Shown: positions 10,101 through 18,700 of the stretch, piece by piece
How positions within the stretch are numbered: position 1 is the stretch's first letter
Layout: each line of letters begins with the position of its first letter
From: Protostelium mycophagum
Taxonomy: Eukaryota; Evosea; Variosea; Protosteliida; Protosteliaceae
DNA length: 22,401 bases
Assembly (NCBI GenBank): GCA_002081555.1
Contig: MZNV01002513.1
Span: 1 to 22,401 of the forward strand
Direction: 5' to 3'
Made by a program: the position numbers and the translations under genes
The notes under the pieces: generated by a model
Told to the model about the DNA's origin: nothing
What the model saw: the letters and a program-made list of their open reading frames with translations, nothing else
Database searches by the model: none

Positions 10101-11141
10101 AAGGGCTAGAGTCACTCGTCCTCCCTCCCGCCAAGGTCCGAATTTCAAATTTTGAATCCGGATTGACAGACGAAGGTGGCCTCCATTCAGGCGGTGGTGA
10201 ACTATGAGAAGGCAAGACAGATTTTATACGGACAGTGGGGATTCGACAAGATTATGGGACAAGACAAGGCCAACTCTGTACTCTTCTGGGGTCCTCCAGG
10301 TACAGGAAAGACTCTCGCCGCAGAAGCCATCGCCTTCTCCACAGGAAAGCCACTCAAGTTTGTCAACGCCGGTGAGCTCGTCTCAAAATGGGTTGGAGAC
10401 ACCGGCAAGAACATCAACAGCATATTCGAAGAGGCTACTGCAAACGATGCAGTGTTGTTCTTCGATGAAGCTGATGCTATTTTTGGCAAACGCACTGCTG
10501 TCACCTCCTCCACTGACAGGTAACGCATCTTTCTTGTGCCAAGATGCGTGCGGAAGGCTAAACCGTTGTAGATACGCAAACCAAGACACAGGACTACTGC
10601 TTTACCACATCGAGCACTACAGAGGAATTGTCATTCTTTCCAGCAACTTGATCAGCGAGATCGACCCCGCATTCTTCCGGTACCATTTTCAATTAAGTCA
10701 CAATGAATCGTTTCACTTACTCTATGGTGCAGTCGTATCAAATTCGTGGTGGAATTTACTGTTCCTGGAGCAGCAGAGAGAGCCCAGTTGTGGCGAAAGC
10801 TGATACCGGCTGAGTGCCCACTGGAGCCCTCCGTAAAATTCCAAGAACTGGCCAATCGCCACAACTTCTCTGGTGGTCAGATTAAATCTGCAATCATTCG
10901 CGCCGCGACCAAGGCAGCTTTAAGATCACGCAAAGAGGGATCCCAATGTGAGTCTCCAATCATCATGCTCATCGTCATTTTATTCTGCAAGCAATTTATT
11001 CGATGATATTTGCAAGAACAAAGTCCCAGACTGATTCCACTAGCTCTAAAGCTGAGCCAACAAGACTTGGAACAGGCATGCAAAGAAGAAGTAGAAAAGA
11101 CAGGTGCCGGTGCCGGATCTTCGTCTTCCATGTACACGTAA
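7167..11141 (+). CDS. Tandem AAA+ ATPase, right copy of divergent pair
   Basis: Sixteen exons close in phase to 1038 residues: 7167-7502, 7541-7631, 7681-7776, 7819-8015, 8064-8399, 8475-8640, 8691-8854, 8902-9015, 9120-9276, 9323-9507, 9564-9781, 9844-10135, 10176-10519, 10572-10679, 10733-10947, 11044-11141. Several acceptors (8474, 8690, 11043) were chosen because only they keep the frame and restore alignment with the left copy. Residues 1-350: diverged N-terminal half, acidic around 250-300. AAA1: Walker A K576, Walker B D625-E626, identical to the left copy. AAA2: Walker A K829, Walker B D881-E882, then an FGKR motif and RRIKFVVEF. The C-terminus ends in a Gly/Ser stretch and MYT. Same likely function as the left copy. 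The differing N-terminal halves suggest different partners around a shared motor. Confidence 0.87.
9159..9847. repeat. Right arm of perfect 689-bp inverted repeat
   Basis: Partner of 4350-5038. Introns 9277-9322, 9508-9563 and the part of 9782-9843 inside the tract are identical to those of the left gene, although the same two genes have strongly diverged N-terminal halves. A second identical block of 165 bp pairs 10203-10367 with 3781-3945, with shorter blocks around 9893-9964 and at the end of exon 13. Confidence 0.9.
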
Positions 11142-11146
11142 ATAAA
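11141..11146 (+). terminator. AATAAA signal overlapping the stop codon
   Basis: It starts at the last base of the TAA stop (11139-11141) of the right AAA gene. Confidence 0.55.
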
Positions 11147-11194
11147 ACCACAAGCAAATGACGTGAATGATAAGGCATCCAATACATTTCACAT
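11142..11194. other. 53-bp convergent intergenic gap
   Basis: The stop codons of the right AAA gene (plus) and the receptor kinase (minus) are only 53 bp apart, with an AATAAA at each edge. The two mRNAs probably overlap at their 3' ends. Confidence 0.7.
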
Positions 11195-11199
11195 TTATT
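11194..11199 (-). terminator. AATAAA signal overlapping the stop codon
   Basis: The minus-strand AATAAA contains the TAA stop (11195-11197) of the receptor-kinase gene. Confidence 0.55.
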
Positions 11200-12728
11200 C
11201 TTCGTAAAGAGTCTGGTAGTTGTAGGGTGCTTCTTCTTTGGATTCTGCGTCCATCTCGGGAAAATCGTGAAGGAAATATGTCTCTTTGTCTTTCTGTCTC
11301 TGTGATATGTAAATATCTTCTCCTTGTAGATTGAATCACCTTCTTCTTCTGGAATTCCAGCAGACGGATGTCCGCCATCTCTTCTGGCATCGGTGACAAC
11401 ACCCTCGTGATCGTCTCAAAATTGGGTCGGTCCTCTGGCAGCTCATACCAGCACACTATCAAACGTGTCATTTTGACACAATAATCATCAAGACCCACTT
11501 CGCATGAGCATCTGCAGGTTTGCGTCAGTGTCGGGGATGTGCAGCCTCTTCTTCTCTCTCAATACTGCAAGCGCCACCTCCAGAGGCGACAGATCGTCCC
11601 AAGGTTCTTGCTGTGTGATGATTTCCCTGTGCATTTGGTCAGACATTATTGGTACCAGTTCAATTACCAGATGACTACACCGAAAGACCAGACATCACTC
11701 TTGTGGGAGTATTCCATATTCTCTAGAGCTGGAGAATTCAGATGGTGAAATAGTTGCAAAAGATACCTTCTGGAGCCATCCATCTGATCGGCCCGATGTT
11801 GGTTTTTGTCTTTGCGCCCTCATTTTCGGATAAACTCGTCTCTCGTGACATGCCAAAATCGGACACCTGCAGAATCAACAAAAATCAACTTAAAAGTGAA
11901 GGTCTCACTTTGCATTCGTGATGCTTGGTGAGGAGAATGTTTCTGACCGCGAGATCTCTGTGAAAAGTCAATCGATATTCTACAAAGATAGGATGACCTG
12001 TGGACTATCCCTTCCTTGTGTAGATGAAGCATTCCAAGAGCTGGCAAGTGTCAATGATAATGCTATAGAAATGAGGTATTCATTACCTATCCCGTTGATA
12101 AAAGTAATCTTTCTGTCTAGGCCAACAGTATTATTCCTCAGATAATGATAAAGACTTCCTCCCTCACAAAACTCACTGTACCGGTCAAACACTAACCAAC
12201 GATGACGTCATGTTACGTGATCATAGTGAGGGGTTGAGGGGGTATTGTCATCCCAATGAAGAGCACCACGTTCTGCGTTGCATCAAAATCAGAATAAGTA
12301 GAATGCTCACCGGGTGTGGCCGAAGATTTTGCAGAAGAGCCACCTCTTTCAGAAAATCTATGATCTGGTCTCTGCTGACGTGCTCGGATCTGATCTGAGC
12401 GATATCAACAACAACCATCTTTGATGCAATGAAGAGCAGATTTCGAGGAGGATGAGAGGTGAATAGAATACCTGTTTTACAGCAACTTTCAACTCTCTCC
12501 AGCTTGATCTGAAGACAACTCCGAATGCTCCTGACCCAATTTCCTACGCGATTTCAATATATACAGAAATTTCGGAAGAAAAATACCTGCAATTCGTGCA
12601 ACTCGTCATAATCGACCTGTATTTCATCAACAAAATCATACATAATATCACACACCAAAGACTTCTTGGCAGCACCGAGATTGACATCTGACATGTCGAG
12701 TGTCTGGTGCAAAATCCTCGTGACATGC
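11195..12728 (-). other. Cytoplasmic TKL-type kinase domain of the receptor
   Basis: Exons 12587-12728, 12472-12543, 12311-12418, 12217-12272, 12087-12175, 11998-12040, 11909-11957, 11767-11866, 11668-11722, 11499-11626, 11340-11455, 11195-11299. All catalytic landmarks are present: Gly loop GSGAFGVV (1782-1789), VAVK Lys1802, helix-C Glu1828 (FLKEVALL), HPNVVLFIGM, EFCEGGSLYHYL, catalytic loop HRDLAVRN (Asp1903), DFG Asp1921, GPIRWMAPE (Glu1951), SDVWSFGVVIWE, and a final CWYELPEDRPNF. The HRDLAVRN and RWMAPE words suit tyrosine-kinase-like (TKL) or dual-specificity kinases. It should be active. The tail (NYQTLYEE) carries two Tyr that could be phosphorylation sites. Confidence 0.88.
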
Positions 12729-15700
12729 CTGTTCGGGTTTTAAGATATGATTTTATGAGATATTGCTGCTCTTCACTCAAATGGTCATACCTCTTTCGTC
12801 TGGCAAGAATCACGATGACCAACACTAGAATGAATAAGATCAAACCAGAGAGGACGGATCCAACCACAATCGCCCATGTCGGTATTAGAGGTGACGTTTC
12901 TACTATAATTAAATACAAAAGCAGGTGCACAGCTCAATAGTCAATAGAATATTTTGTTTCATCGACATCTTCGACTCAAAAATCCAAAAGTATTACCTCC
13001 TCCGTCATCTACGGACGGAATATATTTAGTAAAATTCAAGACCTGTATATTATGTTGAGAGAGCAGAGCAAATGCCTTCGGAGAAGCGAGGAAGTCTACA
13101 ACTCTAGTCGCTGACCCTTCGTTCGAGGCGCTGATTACGTCATCATTCAGCTCGAAATTTCATTGGAAACTCACTCGGGAGCGGGAGGTCCGACTCTCAT
13201 ATCTACAATGACACTTCCTTGTCTTGTTTTCAACACTTCAAAGCGCTTCACTGACACATTCGCGACCTGAGCTTCTTCATACTAATTTTAAAAGGGATAT
13301 ATTATATATTAATGATGTATATATATAAAGGATATTTTCTGTTGGAAAAAATATTTACCTGCGAGATGGATTGCAGAAAACTGTTGATATTAAATTCAGA
13401 AAGAAGCCCAGCAATTCTCATCTCAAAACTTCTCGTCTCATTTGCGTTGTAGACATAACATGTCGCGTTGCATGTTTTCATAGAATCCCACGCTACTGGA
13501 CAGTCGAAGGCATTATCGGACATGTTGCATGACTACTCTTATAAATCATCCTTTCAAGTGATAAGAATATATAAATATTCACCTGAACATCTGGTGATAA
13601 GAAGGTGCTCGCGTCGCTGAATCGATTGGAAGAAAAGTCTATCAACTTTTCTATGTCACAAGAATGTTTGATGTCTATAACACTCACCTTCATGGTTTTA
13701 CTTGGGTTGAGTGATGGTACTGCCCCTTCGATTTGATTGTGGGATACGCTAAAATAGCTCAAGAACGTCAACTTTGACATGGATGCCATTTGGCCTGCAG
13801 ATTTCAGCATAAAAAATCCCGCCACGACGGAGCAGCAAAACACCTCCAGAGGATTTTCGTTTTAAATATTCAAAATTCAAAAAAATTACCGTTGAATTGA
13901 TTGTGACTCAGGTCAACATATTTCAGTGCCTGTTTCCCGGATAAATCCGGAACAGTTCCGGAAAAATCATTGTGCGAGATGTCCAAGTACCCAACGGCTG
14001 ATAGTACTGATAAGAAACTGGTGCTTCCGTTGAAGTAGTTGTCGCTGAGGTCGAGCCACGCAGGGTCCGACTGTTTTTCTCAGCATTTATTTGGAAACAG
14101 ATGTAATCCTTCACCTGGATATGTGGGATACTTCCTGTAAAATTATTCCCGCCTAAAGAAATAGTACTCAACGTTCTGATCGTCCAAAAGTCATCAGGAA
14201 TAATGCCTGGAAATTGTCGGAATGAAAACGATTCACAAAAATCACCTGAAAGACCACATTCCGTGAGGACGATCGCTTGTAGACTGACGAGATTTCCCAT
14301 TCCTTGGGGAATATGTTTATTCAAAGGATTGTGAGACAGATCGAGGCTCTACAACCAGTCAACTTGATTTTGAATAGTCCAGATGTAAATTATACATCCT
14401 CTGCAGCAGAGAAAATAATAGTCATGTTTATTTTTTGAAGATAGAGACTTACCACAAGATTTGACATATTCACCAGCTGGTCAATATTGGATGTTATAGA
14501 GTTTCCACTCAATGACAGCTCCTGTCACATGTCACATTTGACACCCGTCAAATCACAAACTCACCTCGAGTTGCTTTAACGGCAGCAAGTTGGGAAGTCT
14601 TCCACTGAATCCGTTGTTGTCTAGTTTTAAACTGACCAATCGGTAGAGTGAACTTATTGTTGGAGGGATGGACCCAAATAGTTTGTTGTTGCTCACGTCA
14701 AAGTGCTGCATGACAGACATGACAGACACGCCTGGAGGTAGCGTTCCGCTGAATTCGTTGTCGTTCAGGTACATACTGACAGGTGTCAGATGTGACATAT
14801 GACATATATCAGATGTGACATTTATTTACCTTTGTATCTGTGAAGATTCCTTGAAAGCATCACTGAGGTCACCATTGAACTTATTATGTGATAAATCTAA
14901 AACTGTCAAGAAATGACAGGTGACATATACCTCACCTAAATAATCCAATGGTCCCATCTTTGGAAATGCCGGAAATTTCCCGGAAAACATATTTTTCGTA
15001 ACCACAAACCTGCAACCGTGAATTTTCGTCGGATTTTCCGAGTCTCACCTAGTCAGCGACACCAGCGTATCTAATTTCGGAAGTGTTCCGGAGAACTTAT
15101 TATTAGATAAATCCATATATTTCAAAGTTGTGATGCTGCGGAGCCAACCCCAGTTACTTCCAGTCAGTTGGTTATTACCAATCACCAGACTCGTCAGCGA
15201 GTAAAGCGCGGGTAAGATCGGAAGATCTCCGGAGAAATTATTTCCGTCTAAAAATAGAATCGACAGGGGACCCTGGGTACCCAAAGTTGGGGGCAACACA
15301 CCACTCAGTTTGTTATTACTCATCCTGAAATGATTTCAATATATCGAATATTTTATTATTTTTATTAGACTTTATTTAATTTTATTAGATTTTATTTAAC
15401 TTTTTGAATTTAAAGATTTTTCAAAATGAAATGCAGAAAAAGATTGTTATAAAAATTGTTATGATCAACCCGGACCTGACAGTTGACAGATTTGGGAGGA
15501 TGAATAAAGAGGCTGGTATCTGACCAGTCAACATGTTACTGCTGACATCTCGAATTATGTCAGTCCATATCTCATCCGGGAATAAGATATCTTACCGATC
15601 GATTGTAGATACTGCCAGTTATCGAAGATCTGGGGGATCTGTGTTTCATTACGATGAGAGCCGTATTATATTTTTCATTAAATTGGATTTTTGACTTGCA

Positions 15701-18700
15701 AATGGGATATAAAAATAATTTTTTATAAAGATTTTTTGGATTAAATTACATTTCCGTTGAGGTTATTGTAGGCCAAATCGACTGAATTCAACTGGGTGAG
15801 ATTTCCCAGGAATGCTGGAAAACTACCACTAAGCTTATTGTTCCTCAGTCTGATGGTCTTCAATGACGTCAGCGTTTCCATCCACTCTGGAATCTCCCCT
15901 GTGTAATTTTATTTTTCGAATCTTCTGAAAATAAAATTGAAATGTAGAAAAAAATTGTCTTGAAATAAAAATCACCTTGTATGTTGTTATCTGCCACGTT
16001 GTAGATTGATATACTCGTGCACAGAACGACGTTAGGTAATTTACCAACGAAACGATTTTGGCCCAAATCCAACACCGTCAGATTTACCGCCTCTAGGATA
16101 CTCGGTATCTATTTCCCTCAGAATTATTTTTCACGGTTCTTACCGCGATCCTACGCGTTATCTGACGCGAAATTTTTTCATAGAAAACTCACCGCTCCAT
16201 TCAAGTTATTGGAATATCCGACGATCTCTCTGAGGTTACTCATGTGGCTCATGCACTTGGGTAATCGTCCGGTCAATTGGTTTGAATGGAAATAAAATCT
16301 CTCCATCTTAATTGCATTACACAGACTCGCGTCCATTCTATCCTTGTCAATCGTGAGAGTTGATGAGACGACATACCCATTGAACATGTTCTTTTGGAAA
16401 TAGAGATCTTTCAGTGAGATGCAATTAGTCAGGTTCGGAAACTGTCCGCTCAGTTTATTTCCATTCACTCGGAACACCTTTCGTCATTATTTAATGATTT
16501 TATTTGCTATTTTTAGATAACTTACCTCGAGTTTGCTCATATCACTTATCAAATTATAGTGAAGTTTGCCTTGGAGATTATTATATTGCATGTTAAAAAA
16601 TGTTAGGTTTGTCAATCTTGACATACTCTGCGGAAGACTTCCTGCAAGATGTCAGATGTCGAGTATTCAATACCATAAATCTATTCAAAAAGGTATTTGT
16701 CATGTCAGAAGACGAGATATCTTCACGGAGTCTATTTTTAGACTCTTTTTCAAGTTGAATAATGATCACGTGACTTGATAATTTGATGAATGGTACCTCC
16801 GAGGGGATTATTTGCGATGTACAATAGGGTTAATGATGTCAAATTTCCAATACTCTCAGGAAGAGGAAGATTGATACTGCAAAAGTAAGATATCATGATA
16901 TTGTTTGACCATATGTTTTGGCGGGAAACATATCGTCTATGGTCATCATGATATCTTGGAGATATCTCACCCGCATCTCAATATGGTGAGGTTTTGTAGA
17001 TTCGTTAATTCTCCGATCGATGAGGGAATTTCTCCGACCAACAATAAATTGTCAATAAATTGTAATCTCCTCAGATACTTCAATGTAGAGATAGACGGTG
17101 GTATAGTCCCTGAGAAACATGAGCTAAACACCTCCAAATCCTCACCGTTCAGGTTGTTATCCTCAAACGAGATAGATATGATCTCTCCATCATCATCACA
17201 TTGCAAGTGACCAAATGCGCACCATTGTTTACTGTTGATTATGGGAAGTCTCCACCCATAGGACGCATACCACATCGGCCCTGTATCATCATCATTCCTT
17301 TGTGAAAGAAATTTTTTCCGGAAGAGGAATAAATAATAAAATAATAAAAAATAAAATAAAACAATAAAAATATAATACTAATAAAATAATACAACAAAAC
17401 TATAATAATAATAAAATAACAATAATAAAATAATAATAATAAATTTATAAAATTATAAATATAAAATAATAAAATAAATAATACAATAAATATAATATAA
17501 ATAAAATAATAAAATAGTACCTCCAGTGCTGACAAAGAAATCAGTCAGTGCGCGGCAGGGGGGACAATCCTCTGGTGGAGTTGTGACGGGTACCGGTATC
17601 ACACGACAATTTGGTACGCCGGTATCATTCGATGACATGAACCCATAATTATACAGACTCTGAAGTGACCATTGCGGTAAGGAAGGGTCTGCTTTCCAAG
17701 TCCAAAAATACCAACCTCCTTTTGCCACAGCATATGCCTGAGCAAGTCATCCCGCGAGATTTATTCACTTCTTCACAAAAATATATAAAATACTAACGGA
17801 TAACTGGGCGACTATGATGTCTCTTGTGCGCTCGAAAGACACCCCGAAAGCTGACCACTCGTCTACCAACAACCTCCTCCTATTGCTCGAGTTGTAATCC
17901 ATTATCTTCGATTTGGTGTCATTTTCCACCAGAGAAATCCTCTCATCGTCCGTCGCATTCTGATGACGTCATCAGTTGATGAAATTTCCGGGAAATTTCG
18001 ATGTACTCACGTTGAAAAATACGTATTCGTGATCGCTCGTGTACATATTGCTGTAGCTTGAATTGGCCATGACGCTGATCCAGTCTGGGTTTGTGATGTC
18101 GTCACCGGCGATGCTAATCACGATCATGCAATTGCGATTCACCGATCTGATTTTGCTGTATGCCCTCTGGTAATAACTGCCACAGTGTCATTGTTTCATT
18201 TTGTGATGTGAAACTATTCACCTTTGCAGTATTTTCGGAGTTATAGAACTATCTGGGCTGGAAGATGGTCAGATGTCATGTATCTTCAGGGAGAATTCAC
18301 CTGTTCAATAGAAGAAAACCCATAATAGCGGGATGTTCTGCGTATCTTTTTACATACAAATCCAATGCTTCCAACGTTCTTTCGACATTCTGGTCGTATT
18401 TATCCCAATAGTAAGCTTCATCAGAAGGAGATGCCGAACTCTGCATCCTTCAGATCCATCTACAACGAGACGTTCTAAAAATAGAATAACCTGGTAATTC
18501 TGGGCGCCTGGAACAGCGTGCATGCTGAGCAATACGGTCAGACCCCATCTTTCCGCCCATCGGAATGCCAAGTCTAAATATTCGATCGCGCCGATGACGT
18601 AATTTGACGGATCAACATATGGAGAACTGTTGGCTCCTCCACCAACCTGAATCTCAGTGAAAAGAAATAATCATGGTACTCATGTTTTTCGAAGAAAAAA

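Larger units (their letters stand above)
13359..17566 (-). other. Leucine-rich-repeat ectodomain of the receptor
   Basis: This runs from the LRR N-cap (two Cys pairs; CRALTDFFVSTGG in exon 17521-17737, then WCAFGHLQC in 17146-17280) through plant-type repeats with LxxLxLxxNxLxGxIP, to a C-cap NAFDCPVAW...TCNATC in 13359-13532. Exons: 17146-17280, 16971-17109, 16797-16876, 16526-16641, 16193-16477, 15976-16108, 15750-15898, 15596-15638, 15476-15548, 15049-15324, 14936-15009, 14830-14902, 14565-14775, 14453-14521, 14246-14348, 14115-14206, 13890-14070, 13688-13794, 13583-13645, 13359-13532. I count more than twenty repeats, typical of large ligand-binding LRR receptors. Introns cut at many repeat phases. 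Confidence 0.88.

Noticed and set aside
10202-10579. 125-codon minus-strand frame opposite AAA2, mirrored at 3587-3946 on the plus strand
   Set aside because: Antisense shadows of the conserved Walker region; they appear in both copies only because the sense sequence is duplicated.
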